Shown: positions 22,834 to 34,942 of the stretch, piece after piece | Layout of the letters: the number at the start of each line of letters is the position of its first letter | Numbering within the stretch: the stretch's first letter is position 1 | NCBI GenBank assembly: GCA_973895155.1 | Contig: OZ316895.1 | Location: forward strand, 17,050,001 to 17,114,000 | Length of the DNA: 64,000 nt | Direction of reading: 5' to 3' | Source: Marsupella aquatica | Taxonomy: Eukaryota; Marchantiophyta | Notes under the pieces: model-generated | What the model saw: only the letters and a program-made list of their open reading frames with translations | What the model was told of the DNA's origin: nothing | Database searches by the model: none | Position numbers and translations under genes: made by a program

Positions 22834-25800
22834 GAGTACTCTGTGTTTGTCTCAGAGATTGCTCATATTGCATCCTCCATCAGTGACACTCACAAGGGCA
22901 GCTCTACCAACTGGAAAACTTACTCAAGGTCCCACATTGTAAAAAGGGGCAATGGACTTCTTCACAGTGGTGGCCTGCCAGGAGATCAATAGCACAAACA
23001 TTTCTCCAGTTAAAGCTGATGATGGTTTGTGGAGAATTTTAGAGGTGGAATTGAAAACAATTTTCAATACAAACACAAATACATCACGTTATTGTGTGAT
23101 CCTATTCTGTCATTGAAAACAGGTATGGCCTTTCAGGAGAATAAGAACAGCATGCCGAGATTCCTAATTGAGAGTACGTTTTATAAAAAAAATTGAACAT
23201 TACATGGTTGACTATTCTTGGGCAAAATGGAAGCTCCCATAGACCACAATCTTTGACAAGAAGTTCAGGTGGACTATTGCAACTGGCAGCCCGCTGCATG
23301 GACAACACAGCTACCATCTAGATTCAGGAAACAACTAATACGAGGGAAGGGTGTGGCTCTAACTCCCTGTCTATCGAATACATGGAAAGTAATCGAGGAA
23401 GGATTTGGTAAGTATTTACAAAATCTGTATATGTTAAACATCAGAACGGATATCAACTTCAAGAATCACATTATAGACCAGGATGGTCTCAAGCCTGATT
23501 AAGCCTGATTACATGGGAAAAGATTGTTGGTCCCAAGTTCCCAAGGCTGCCCGATTGGAGGGAGTTATATTTCAAGTGGAAAGTGGAAAGAGAGACGCAA
23601 GAACCTAGTAAAAGTAACCAACTAAAAAAGTTCCATTACAGAAGAGGGCATTGGATCCCCAAGAGCCCATAGACCAACAGGGGTATTATTTTGAAGACAA
23701 ACAAGGTCATCAGGATCCCAAATTACTGAAATTGATAGACTAAGAATTATATTCAGTAACAACAGCAATGAGACTCACCAGAAACTGAGTGCTAGCCCAA
23801 ACAAATATCAGTGAGAACAAAGATGAGGGCTTCCACCCCAACAGCCATTTTTGAACGCCAATGTCTTCCTAAATGTTGCCTCGGATTTGTGTGACTAATT
23901 TCCAGGTAAGATTCAGATAAAAACAAGGAAAGACATGGGCCCCAAGAAATTAAGAATGGAAGGAGAGGATTCACAACTTAATTACAATTGAAAAGAGAAC
24001 ATGGACGCCAAGAACCCACATTAATACCCCAGAAGAATCTTTTCATCACAAGTGCCAGAACTACAATCCCAAGCCATGAGTAGCATGACCCTTTTTGGAG
24101 AGAACTTAGACAATAGATGCGTGGAGGGTGGTAACAAACACACCTTGTCTGAAAGTGAGACATGTAGTAGAAGGAAAATCATAATTATGACACTGTTTCC
24201 AAAATTGTGGGGTTTGCTTTGTATATTATGGGGTTGTTAATTGTGTTGCATTTGGTTCCTGATGATCAAGATTGTACACTCGCTAAAAGTCCTGAATATT
24301 GGCCCAAGGTAAACCTGAAAGGAATTCCAAAACCTACACTACTATAAAAATAGGTACATGGATGCCACAATTATGTCTGAACTATATAGCTGGCCCGTTT
24401 GAAAACACACTTATATTCACTTATTCATAATAAAGTCTAGTCTACCTTATGTAGAATATTGATTAATATTACTAGATGTGCCCTACTCTTTGGGTGAAAG
24501 ACAAGTTAGGATATTAAGTTAAATGGACAAGTCAGTGTACGTTGTAGGTACATTATTTTGTGATTTGAAAGCAAGTAAGTTAACTTTGTACCTTTCTAAT
24601 TTCAGGGTCTATTTTGAGGGGCTCTCTATTTAAGCAGGGGCAGGGCTCTCTGTTTAGGTGACACCTATTTACATATAAACCATAAGCATTGGAGTTTTTT
24701 CAAACAACAGCCTGGGCCCCTCAATCCAAGGGGTGTTCCATTATCACGTGCGTAGTTTTGGGGGAATAAACACCCTAAAACTTAATTAAGTCAATACATT
24801 TTTTTAGGAATTTTTTCATCCCTAATTTAATGGAATAATTCCAAAAATATTTCCAAATTTGATTTTAAAAAACCCTATGATTTTTATAATTCTCAAAATT
24901 GGATTCAAATAACCCTAATGTTATTCAAAACAAACAAGAATTTAAAAATATTTCACTAAACCCTATACTTATTTTTGCGTAATAGGTCGGAAGGAAAGAA
25001 GTGATGACCCCAGGAACAACAGGCATAGAAGGTACAGCGCATGGTTGGATTGTGTTCTAGTTGCCTGGTTGAGTTTGGAGAATTAGACCTTATCAAGGAA
25101 TGCTCATGTAAAGAAGGGGGAGTCCGGGAGTGCCTGATAACATAAATTAATTAATATTAAAGGAATAAGATAAGGCATCCCAATAAAAATATTAATAGGA
25201 GTTCTAGCATACCTAATAAATTTTAATAAACACTAAGGAATTGAAAGAATTAAAGGTATTGGAAGAAATTACTAAATTGAACAAGTTACAAAGTAAAAGC
25301 ATAAAATAGACCAGATTAACATAATTATATGTAACAAGCACTTCTACTAAGACTAGAACCCAAAGTGTGTCCCTCCATATAGCATATAGCAGCATGGACT
25401 AGCATGGACTAATACCTCTGGAAACTGGAGATAACATACAGTAACATAGCCAGAACCTCGAAAAGCTGTTTCAACTTGCTTTCTAAGTGTTGCAAAATGG
25501 CCATTTCAGGTTTTCCAGTTCTTCAGTGACGCCCAATCAAGACATGTGTTCACTACTGGCATTTCAACAAAAAAGTCTTCCACAACATGTGATCTCGTAT
25601 AAAGTTTCAGGCTGATTTCCTCCGCGTTTGCAGAATGGACCAACATATTTTTCCAGCCTGATGTTTGTGGAACGTTGCTTCATGGATGCCATATTTATTT
25701 ATTTATTTATAATGATTATTTACAATCTAAGTACGCAATCAGCTACCTGTCATGGCCTATAGTGTAGAGTGCCTCTAGACTATGCCTCTGGATCATAAGT

Positions 25801-26715
25801 GAAATTAAGGTGCAAGTGTCAAAATGGGTGGGTAGGATGAGGTTTCAAAATGGTTAAATGTAACCTTGAGTCTGTTTATATTCAAAGAACAACTTGTTTA
25901 TATCCAAAGAACAACTTGTTTATATTCAAACACCAGCTTATTACTGAGAGGGTCCAATATGGGGTTTTCAATTTGATGGACCTTGACTTAGTAGTTACGG
26001 TTTGACAGAAAATCTTGTGGACTATCAAATTTTAGAATCCATAACTTTCTGCCATAAAAATTGTTCATATTCCATGACCAAAAATCACTGTAGAGAATAA
26101 TGAAACAAATAAGTAACCTTGTGAATGCTATGACCATTTGTTTATGGGACAAAAAATAATCATCCGCAACTTTGAAGCTTTGAGCCTCTCTAAAAGTGCA
26201 CTCCCTTGCCACGCCCAATCCAATGCAGCAAATACATCACCATGCCAAAAGACAAAAACGCCAAACAAAAAGACACTATCAGAAAGGCAAGGCAACCCAA
26301 TAAAGGGGGAAGTTGAAAAAGCCCCAAGGAAACCAAGAAGGCCCAAAAAGCCATGGAGTCACTCCAAACAAAAAGGGAACAAGAAACAAAGAATCTACCA
26401 AAGCAGTAAAAACAGTCATGTTTCATGTTGCGTCTAATTAATCCCAATCCCCATGTCTGATGCGTCATGTCATGGCCCAGCATGTTAGACCATGCCCCCC
26501 GATGGCCCGATCCACGCATTAGATAGATCCGTTGAGAATTCAAAAAAAGACGGCAACAGAATGTGGGTGGCAGCTGGCCGCATTTCGGATGTGACGTGCA
26601 TGGCTGACGTGTGCATAATCCACATCGGCACGTCACGTGCAACGACAGTCTACAGAAGCATTATTACCGCCACCTGGCGAAAATGAATTTCGTTTCTCAG
26701 CCACCTGTCTAGGCG
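22834..26715. other. Long AT-rich intergenic region
   Basis: No supported gene over 3.9 kb. Composition is strongly AT-rich around 24560-25230. A 22-bp motif around TTGTTTATATTCAAAGAACA is repeated three times at about 25872-25938. Open frames are short, with no family signal. Confidence 0.6.
26190..26400 (-). mobile_element. Possible relic of a LINE 3' tail
   Basis: On the minus strand this is a T- and G-rich, A-poor stretch. It shares ACCCAATAAAGGGGGAA (plus orientation) followed by an AGCCCC/ACCCC block with 2160-2200. It resembles LINE 3' tail DNA in composition. No target duplication is visible. Confidence 0.3.
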
Positions 26716-27455
26716 GGTGGTCCCTACCAACCGGGTACCGTGGTGACAAGTGTTTTTCCAAGACCGGCACCGTTTCTGTGGTTTCTGAGATTGATCTGAG
26801 CCGTCCGCTCGGAGAGTAACGGCTGAGGTTCGCTTCCGAATCCGTTCCTCAAGCTAATATTGGACTCCCTCTTTAAGTCTTTTGGGCGAGAAAGATTGTC
26901 ACTAGTGGTCCCCACCTATCGGGGACTGTAGCGAGAATAATTAGTAATTGTCCAGACCGGTACAGGTTTCGAGGTTCTGGGATTGATCTCAGCCGTCCGC
27001 TGGGAGAGTAACGGCTCAGCTCGCTTCAAAATCCGTTCCCCAAAACATTGAACTCTCTGTTTGGGCGAGAAAGATTAATTGTTACTAACTGCAGGGTCAG
27101 CCGGAGAAGAGGAGAGCGGTCCGAACCAAAGAACCAAAGAAGGGGGAGATTCGAATTTCTGAATTGATCTCAGCCGTCCGCTCGGAAAGTGAAGGGTAAT
27201 TTTGCCGTTGAATGCGTTCTCAAAACATTGAACTCCCAATTTCGGCTGTAAAAGATTGTCACATGTTCGATTTTCAAAGATTGATCTCAGCCGTCCGCTT
27301 GTAAAGTAACGGCCAATTTCGCTTCCAAATCCGTTCTCAACAGCATTGAAGTCCCAATTTTGGGTGAGAACGATTGTTATTTGCTGAAGGGTCAACAGGA
27401 GCAGAGAAGAGCGGTCCGATCCAAAGAACCAAAGAAGACGGAGGCAAACTCAGTC
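26716..27455. repeat. Four-unit promoter-like tandem array
   Basis: The anchor ATTGATCTCAGCCGTCCGCT occurs near 26790 (one mismatch), 26982, 27163 and 27280. In most units it is followed by AAGTAACGGC, TTCGCTTCCAAATCCGTT, a CATTGAACTCCCAATTT block and GGGCGAGAAAGATTGT. Units 2 and 4 also end in GAGCGGTCCGA(A/T)CCAAAG. Units are about 115-190 bp. In most units GCCGT and ACGGC form a short inverted pair. The array lies about 0.7 kb before the two-exon gene at 28189. Confidence 0.85.
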
Positions 27456-28188
27456 GAGAATTTATCAATGATTCGCAATCACCACAACAAACAGCGCCCA
27501 CCACGCTCGAAAGCGCAACTTTGCTTGGCAGAAGTTTCAACAGCGTCCATTGGATTCGGAACAATTCGGTCGCCTGTCTTTTGCTGCTAGTGCTCGTCTT
27601 GCGTCATCCACCTGATCCGTGGCAGCATCTTAACGACTTGCCAGGTCTTTCGCATTACTTCAATTTGAGAGTTTGAGACGTTCTCTTTTCGTTTCTCTTC
27701 TCTTCTCGTCTCTTCTCTTTCACACTATTATTCTATTCTACCCCTCTCTGCATTGCGCTGTGCTGTACTCCAGATTTATTGCTTCCCTCGACGGGTGGGC
27801 CAATGTGGAGGATCCATGTTGCGTTCTGTGATTGATAGGTTGTTTGATGATCTGGAGGCGGGCGCTTGGTGGGGGTGGTCCTGTGGTGGTGGTGGAGGAA
27901 TGGTATGGCCTTGCGGTTTTTGAGATTGGTGGATTGCTGAAAGAACAAGTACTGCTGGGGCGAGGTGCGAGATGATTTTCTGGTCGAGAGCAGTGCTGTT
28001 GCTTCTACTGCTGGCGACTCTGTGGTGGAATTTTGCCTACAGTGCCTGGTTTGCGTCTTGAGCAGCATAGCTCTGTGTGCACAGGAAGGCGAGGAGAAAC
28101 GTGAGTGTGGTAATCTCTCTGGTCTGCTTCGGCCGGAAGGTGGTTTCTGCCTGATCTGGTTCTCCTATTTGGAGGCGAATTAGAAAGA
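27456..28188 (+). promoter_or_regulatory. Leader region of the gene at 28189
   Basis: A CT-rich stretch (27680-27750) is followed by G-rich DNA with several short upstream open frames. One, at 27965-28183, ends six bases before the gene's start codon. A leader intron is possible but not resolved. The upstream frames could reduce translation if transcribed. Confidence 0.35.
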
Positions 28189-29565
28189 ATGGGGTGGAGA
28201 AAATCCATCTGCAAGGTGGTTCAAGATGCAGGGAGGAGGCAGTCCATGCAACCTGCCACAGTGCCGTCTTGCTCCTCCTCAGTGGCTGTACCGACTTCCA
28301 TAGCGAGCCTACGAGGTTGTGGTGCCCCGTTGGACGCTCTGGACAGAAGTAGAAGGAGCAGCCCTAAAATACATAGCCTGAGGAGTTACATTGGAGCCGA
28401 ATCATGTGGAGTTTTATCTAGCGAAGCTCTGGCTCGCGGGTCACACAGTAGGAATTTCTCAGGAGTAATGATTTCTAATCCTCGTAGCTCGATGAGAATC
28501 GCTGGGATACATGTGGGGAGGACAGCAGAAGCTGTGGAGCCAACTTATGGCGTAGGCCCTGTGGGAGGAGCAGATCGAGATCCCAGGACGAAAGGTTCTA
28601 CTCCAGATGACTTCCGCGCTGACGATATTCACATGGCCGAGCCCAAGGAAATCACCAAGGAGAAGGCGGCCATAGCTCAAGACGAGCCCCCAGACTTTCA
28701 GGTATAATCATCATCGGTCCTCGTGCATTTGTGATACACTTGACCATTAAATTGTAGTCAAATTTCGACTCAATCTTGTCTACCGCTTCAGCCGCTTCAT
28801 TAAGGGCTGCCCTACTCCAGTGCTTCCGTTTCTTAAGGGTGAGAACTATAAGTACTTGTAGAAAGGAGGGTGAGAGACAATGTCCGTACTCCTACTCCAC
28901 TCAAAACTTTGGATGGTCATCACCAGAAAAAAGCAACTATGTCTGCCGACCTTTAGTCCATCAAAAAGCTTAGACCATTGAAAGAGTTGAATTGTAATAG
29001 TTCGGTACGATTACTTATCATCATCATCCCACTTTATAGTTTAAACCATTGAAAGAGTTGAATTGTGATGGTTCGGTACGACTCCTTATCATCTTCATCC
29101 CACTTCATATTTTAAACCATTGAGAAGTTGAATTGCGATTGTTCGGTGGTACGACTCCTTATCATCTTCGTCCATAGGCTCTATGTCCGAAGTTGAGGGA
29201 CATGTACGTGGAATTACGTTTTGTGTGTGGACTCTAAATGACCCTCGTCGTTCGAGACATTGACATGCAAGCCTTGTACGACCGATATGGTCCATTTGCT
29301 ACTGGCTCGTTGGCGTAATGAGAAAGCAGTCTCACCCTATGTAGTTATCTTTCAGGCAAAGAAAATGATGCCTGGGTGGGGCGAACCGGTACGTGAGGAG
29401 GCCGACTCGCAACGAGAACCCGGGGATAAAGTATTTGAAGGCAAGACTCGTAAATTGGAAGGTACAGCCCAATGGGAAGGAGACACAACCGGGACTGAGT
29501 CTGGAGACAAAGTAGAGGGGCAATATGGTGCAACCCCTTCTGAGGGGAAAACTACGAGGGCCTGA
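28189..29565 (+). CDS. Unknown two-exon gene, hydrophilic and possibly organelle-targeted product
   Basis: Exon 1 (28189-28701) ends in CAG/GTATAA and exon 2 (29356-29565) follows TATCTTTCAG. Both are phase 0 and read through to a TGA, giving 240 residues. I do not recognise a family. The first ~90 residues are rich in Arg and Ser and poor in acidic residues, with SRNFSG near residue 90, as in mitochondrial or plastid transit peptides. The rest is hydrophilic and rich in Glu, Lys, Gly and Thr (e.g. PGWGEP, GDKVFEGKTRKLEG, TGTESGDKVEGQYG), reminiscent of LEA-like disordered proteins. That is a compositional impression only. A 71-bp tandem array lies in the intron and a promoter-like array lies upstream. 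Confidence 0.6.
28974..29180. repeat. Three-unit 71-bp array inside an intron
   Basis: Units start at 28974, 29045 and 29116, each ACCATTGAAAGAGTTGAATTG then GGTTCGGTACGACTCC, TTATCATC and CATCCCACTT. The array sits in the single intron of the gene at 28189. Confidence 0.85.
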
Positions 29566-30537
29566 TCATTGGACGCCCGACTCACCTCCCCTATCTACAG
29601 AAAGAACAGAATAGCTCAAAGGTGGCAGTGAGTGGCATTACCACGTCCATCCCCGACGGAAATGGTGGAGCGTAATCAAATGAAGATGCCAGCAATGTTC
29701 GCCGAACAGGGCACGTACCTTAATGTTTGCACCTATATCAAATGCCAGTGTTTGGTGTTGATCGCCCAAGACAAATTGGTGTAAGATGAACTTTAGGAAA
29801 GCTTGAAGGGTTCTGAGGCGAGGAGAAACGACGGAAGCTTGGACTTCGAAGCTAACTGATCGACAAAAGAATTAGCAATATGAAGCATTGAACAGGACAA
29901 GGACGCCAGTAGGACGCAAGTAGGAAGATGCCCAACTCGTTCCTGGACTTATGTCATGTGAAGGGCTGACTGGTCACATTCTAATAGTAAGAGGCACTTC
30001 TCCGAACATTCTAATTTTCTCTTAACGTGCTTTACAAATGACCAACCCGTTGTCTCTCATGGGCTCTACTGCAACCCGCCAAGGCGATATAGGGGTATTG
30101 GAGGGACTGTCTGTCATCCGATGTCATGGAACAGTTTTCTACTTTCAGTTGAACTGCCTTCTGTTAGACCACGGTTGATGGCGTGTCCCACACGGACATT
30201 AATATGGAATACAAAATGAAGGTTTAAGACACATCTTGTGCGGAGATTCTTCTCATGAGCGTCTCAAACGCCGATTCAGTTCCTCTCTATTTATCATCCT
30301 ATTGTAAGTTCTTCTACTTGAAATGGCTATCTACAACGTTCTTCCCCTTCATGTTCTTTTTTTTTACTAGTTGCAGCTAGTCCCGTCTCTCTGGTATGCA
30401 TCTCATAAATTCTCTAGCGGAGGATTCGTTTTCAGTGCAGAGATTGCAATTCGTAGCTGTCATGACATCTAGTGCAAACATCAAAAAGATGTCATGACGG
30501 TGAATTTCGTAGAAGCTACTGGTGTTTTGATATTCCC
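29566..30537. other. Intergenic DNA
   Basis: No gene or clear repeat is seen apart from the likely 3' UTR of the preceding gene. Confidence 0.5.
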
Positions 30538-30607
30538 GTGACACCACTTGCTCTTGCTGCCATGCAATGATCGTGACACCACTTGCTCTTGCTGCCATGC
30601 AATGATC
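30538..30607. repeat. 35-bp perfect tandem duplication at the LINE 3' junction
   Basis: A 35-bp block beginning GTGACACCACTTGCTC and ending GCCATGCAATGATC occurs at 30538-30572 and again at 30573-30607 with no change. The second copy runs directly into the LINE tail and contains all but the last base of its target-site duplication. Confidence 0.95.
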
Positions 30608-30608
30608 T
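30594..30608. repeat. LINE target-site duplication, left copy
   Basis: GCCATGCAATGATCT at 30594-30608 is identical to 37435-37449. The pair flanks the LINE. Confidence 0.9.
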
Positions 30609-31027
30609 TTTTTTCTTTTTTTCTTTTTTCCAAAAAAGGGGCGCAGAGACCCGTCCATATCATGCAAGGGGACGAAAGCCACCCAGGCAAAAAACACACA
30701 CAGGGCCCAACCCCCAAGCCAAAACACCACACACACCCCACAAACCAGCCCTAATCCGGCCAAGGAGGCCTGAAGCCCCCCCTGCCCGGGACCCAATCAC
30801 GTCTCCTAGTGAAAGTCTTGCTATTTTGTTGGTGTCCCCTTCTAGGGTTGATCCTATGATGTGACTGAATACTAACTCTATAGTCCAAAGAAATCCTTTG
30901 CCTACTGCCAACCTTAGTACTAAGGTTCCTAAAAAATCGTCTCCTACCCTCCTTAAATTCCATGAGGTTGGTGCAAAGCCAGGTGCCCTGCTGTTGCCTG
31001 ACAACCCTCACAATGATGAGCTTGCAA

Positions 31028-34000
31028 TCAATCTTCAGTTTCATTAGTGTTAAGGGCAAGTGGCATGTCGACAGTCTCCCATGGTTTAAGTACAACCTGG
31101 AGTTGGTCAAGAGCACTACACAATTGTCTTCGTTTCTTTTCAGAACTGCAGATGTCAATCATAGCCTTGAGATGAGTTTCTGTTTGCCGAAGGACGACCC
31201 AACCGGGGAGGCGACCCAAAAACTGAGAGTAAGTAGCGTCATTCCGTTCTTTCCAAATGCTGGAGCACATCTCCATAATCAATACCATCGGGCCAGGTTT
31301 CCTTTTATGGAACTGCACAGCAATAATGATCGCTTCGTACAAAGATCTTTGTGAAATCTTCCAATCTCCAGCTCGTTGTAGAAGACGTTGGACCTCTCCC
31401 CATCTACCAATAACAGTAGGACAGCTGAAGAACATGTGTTCAGTGTGCTCAAAATGAGTTTTACACTTAGCACATAAGCCATCCGAAACTCCCCAGTGAC
31501 TAGCCCTGCCATTGGAGAAGAATCCATGATTCGACAATCTCCACAGAAAGAATTTCACCTTGGGGAAAGACCAGCCTCCCCAGATTTTCTTCCAGTACTG
31601 CTGCCAATGCTGTGAGGAGCTGACCTGTCCCCAACGCCGGTTCAGCTTAGTGACATCAAGCTCCCTGGTTAGGGTGCATTGGCTCCAAGTCCTAGTTGAG
31701 AAAGACCAGCCTCTATTCTCCCCCCCCCAGTCCCATTGCCAACCGGCACAGTCCTGCAGCTCAACCATGGCAATTTTCAAAAAACATTGTAGTTTGCTAT
31801 AGAAAATGCTGAAAGCTTCGTTACCAATCCTCCTAGTGCTCCGGGTCCGACAACAGATCTCATCCTCCAGGATCCACCTGCCAAGCTGAGACCTGAGATC
31901 AAGCAGAGTCCTAATTCTACGATTAGCCATAAACCTCCTCAAGTCCGTGCCCTGTTGTGCCGTGGTTTGGGTGTTGCGCAGGTACAGAAGCACAACTTGT
32001 TCAATGGAGAGATGGGATGGAAGCTTCCCTTGTCCAAAATTGAAAAGAAGGTGGCTACTCGCATTGTTCCAACCCTTAAGCAGACCCCGCAGTGTAGGGG
32101 AGCCCTGGATCTTCAGCTCATCACTCTGCAGCAAGGCTTCAGTAACAGTCCACCTTCTGCGCTCCTTCTTGCCCTGTCCAGAGTTGCAGCACTTCTTAAT
32201 GATCTCCTGTGCCATCTTCACCCATTCCCTGTCCGCCCCAATGATGAGTTTAGAGATATGCCTCATCTTTAGTGCTTCGGCCTGTTCTTCAAAGCGCTGA
32301 ATTCCCAGTCCCCCTTGGCCCTTTGGTGTAGCAATCACCTTCCACGCAATAAGGGCTTTCTTGGACCCATTGTTTTCTGACTGACCCCATAGAAAGCCAC
32401 GACAGATTTTTTCCATCTCCATAAATCCAGTCTTGTAGAGCGACAATGTCATCAGGTGATAGGTCGGAATTGACCTCAAGACGTGCTTCATCAGAATAGC
32501 TCTCCCAACCATAGTCAAACTCCGATAAGTCCAATGGTTCAGCCGACAACGCAATTCCCCGACCAGGAAAGCAGCGGCATGAGACGGGCGCACCTTATAC
32601 CCAATAGGACACCCCAGATACTCAATGACTTCCCCTTCCTTGGCGATTCTGTATCCAGTGTTCTTCATCCACTCTGGGTAGTGCCCTTGCATAAAGTAGA
32701 TCGGTATAATCTGAGATTTCTTCACATTCAAAAGAGCTCCAGAGATGTTCTCATACTGTTGCACTGTCTTCCTAGCTTCCACAAAGTCATTCTCCGTTGC
32801 TGCCAAGAAGAGGCCTGTGTCGTCCGCGAACAGTGATAGCAAATGTTGTTGTTGTTGGCAACTTTCAATCCTTGTATGTGCCCTGCCTCCAGTTGCTTCT
32901 TAAAGAGTGCCATCAATGGTTGAGTCGACAGAGCAAAGAGAAGTGGGGACAAGGGGCAGCCTTGCCTCACCCCCCTCTCCAACTGAATGGGTTCTGTGAA
33001 CCTCCCATTAACGTGAACTTTGGATTGAGTATTTACCACTAGCCCTTGCACAAGCAGAATAACATGCTCATCAAAATTCATCGCCCTCAGCACCGCCCAC
33101 AGGAAGGAATGAGCCACCCGATCGTAGGCTTTGGTGAAATCCAGTTTGAAGAACACAAGTGGCTGCTTGCTGAGTGGCGCATGCTCCTGGGCCATCTTGA
33201 AGGTCAACAGGTTATCCAAAATGTCACGGCCTTCCAAAAAGCCCGTCTGTTGTGGATCCACCAACTTACTTGCCACCCCCTTGAGACGATTGGCCAGCAG
33301 CTTTGCAATCAATTTCTCAGTCAGGGTAAGCATGGTAAGAGGTCTCCAATTGCTCAGCTCCTGTGTGTCTCCATTCTTAGGAATCAGCTTAATGACGCCG
33401 GCGGAGGCCCTAGTAGTAAGCTTTCCATCCTTCCAATATGCATGGATCATAGCGACACAGGCTGGCTTCATGAAATCCCATCCCTTAATCAACATTTCAA
33501 CTGTCACACCATCCAGCCCAGGGGATTTCTCCTTGGGCAGGGCGAATACCATCTTTTCAATTCCTCCTCACTAGGTAGTCGCCCAATTTTCTGGTTGTCA
33601 GCTTGTGTAGCCTTAGTAGAGATCAGCCCCAACACCTCCCCTAGAGCATCCTGATGCGTCAGAACCTGTGTGTCTGCAGTGTACAATTCTGAGTAAAATT
33701 TATGTATTTCCCCAAGGATAATGGTCTCATCTTCGGTAATTTCCCCATTCCCTCTCTTCAACTGCTTGATGCTCTCCTTAGCATGCTTCGCTTTGAGCTG
33801 GTTGAAAAAGTACTTGGTAGGAGCTTCCCCTAGTTTTAGCCATCTCACCCAACTTTTCTGTCGCAACTTGATGGCATCCGCTTTAGCCTGTTCCCTAGTT
33901 CTATCCTCAATCCTGCCAAGCTCGTCCAACTGGTACTTAGAAGGATTTGCCCCCAGCTCAGTTCTGAGCTTGTTCAGCTCATCCCCTAGGTGCCCAGTGT

Positions 34001-34942
34001 TCCTGTTTGCCGCTCTCTTTCGCTTCTCCCCCTGGAGTAGCTGTTTAGTGGCCCCCCAACAGAGGTCCCAATTCACCCTGGGATCCCGGTTCTCCACCCA
34101 GTTTTCCTTCCATACCCGTTCAAGTTCCTGTTTCATCTCAGGAGACTCAACTAATTTTGCATCCATTTTGAAATAAGTGGCCTTCCTATGTGCATTCAAG
34201 GACAACTTTTGTCGTAACACAAAGGTGGTCACCACTGGGACATGGTCGGAGATGGTCTCCCTACCGTCATGCATACAAGATTTCACATACTCACACCATT
34301 GATTTCTATTATTGTTGTAGTTGCGATCCAGACGTGACTGGTTGTAGCGGTCAGACTTCCTAGCTTGCTTGGTGTAGTATGGACCAGTACGAGTGCCTGA
34401 GATAACTGTCCACCAAATCTAGGTGGTCACTAATCTGTTCCAGGCTCTAGCCTCTGAGCCATGGATGAAGGCCGATGGGCCCACTGCATCATCGAATAAA
34501 TTGGTCATGTTCCAATCTCCCCCAAAAATCCAATTCGACTCCTTCAGGTTGTTGCGTAGCCACTTCCAGAGAGAGGTCCTTAGACGTCTCTCGTTCGGGG
34601 CATAAATAGAACCCACACTGATCTCTCCCACGCAAGTCTTAATAGTTGCCACACAAAGGATCCGTCCCCTTTCCACCCGTGTTCCACAATCTGGTATTGC
34701 TTGGGGATCAACAGAGAAGCTCCAACCTTTCCTTCCCCATTCTGATCTACTAATTTAGTCCCTTCATGGTCGATGAGACCCAGTTGAAAAATAGCCCACT
34801 GCCTCTTAACCTTAAGTTCCTGGAAACAATAGATAGCCAAACCAAGCGTGTTGTTGTGAATCCATCTGTTGATCTGTTTAACCTTCAAAGGGTCTCCTAG
34901 CCCCCTCACATTCCATTGGCAAATGGTCAATTCGTCATTCAT
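31028..34942 (-). pseudogene. LINE ORF2 (endonuclease-reverse transcriptase), frameshifted
   Basis: ORF2 starts at 34942, its ATG overlapping the ORF1 stop as ATGA. The endonuclease part has CQWNVRGLG, GSIYAPNE, FGGDWN and SDHVPV. The reverse transcriptase has LDFTKAYDRV, GVRQGCPLSPLLF and FADDT. The C-terminal part has SFPKVKFFLWRL and a C-x2-C...H-x4-H-like region (CAKCKTHFEHTEH), ending at 31028. The reading frame changes near 34670, 34440, 34390, 33545 and 32850. The last lies in an AAC repeat just before FADDT. Almost no substitution stops are seen, so damage is mainly by small indels. Consensus error in the assembly is an alternative, but the neighbouring host genes show no such errors. 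Confidence 0.9.

Noticed and set aside
30377-31004. Minus-strand frames rich in Trp, Gly and Val near 30.4-31.0 kb
   Set aside because: They are translations of the T/G-rich LINE 3' UTR and nearby DNA, after the ORF2 stop.
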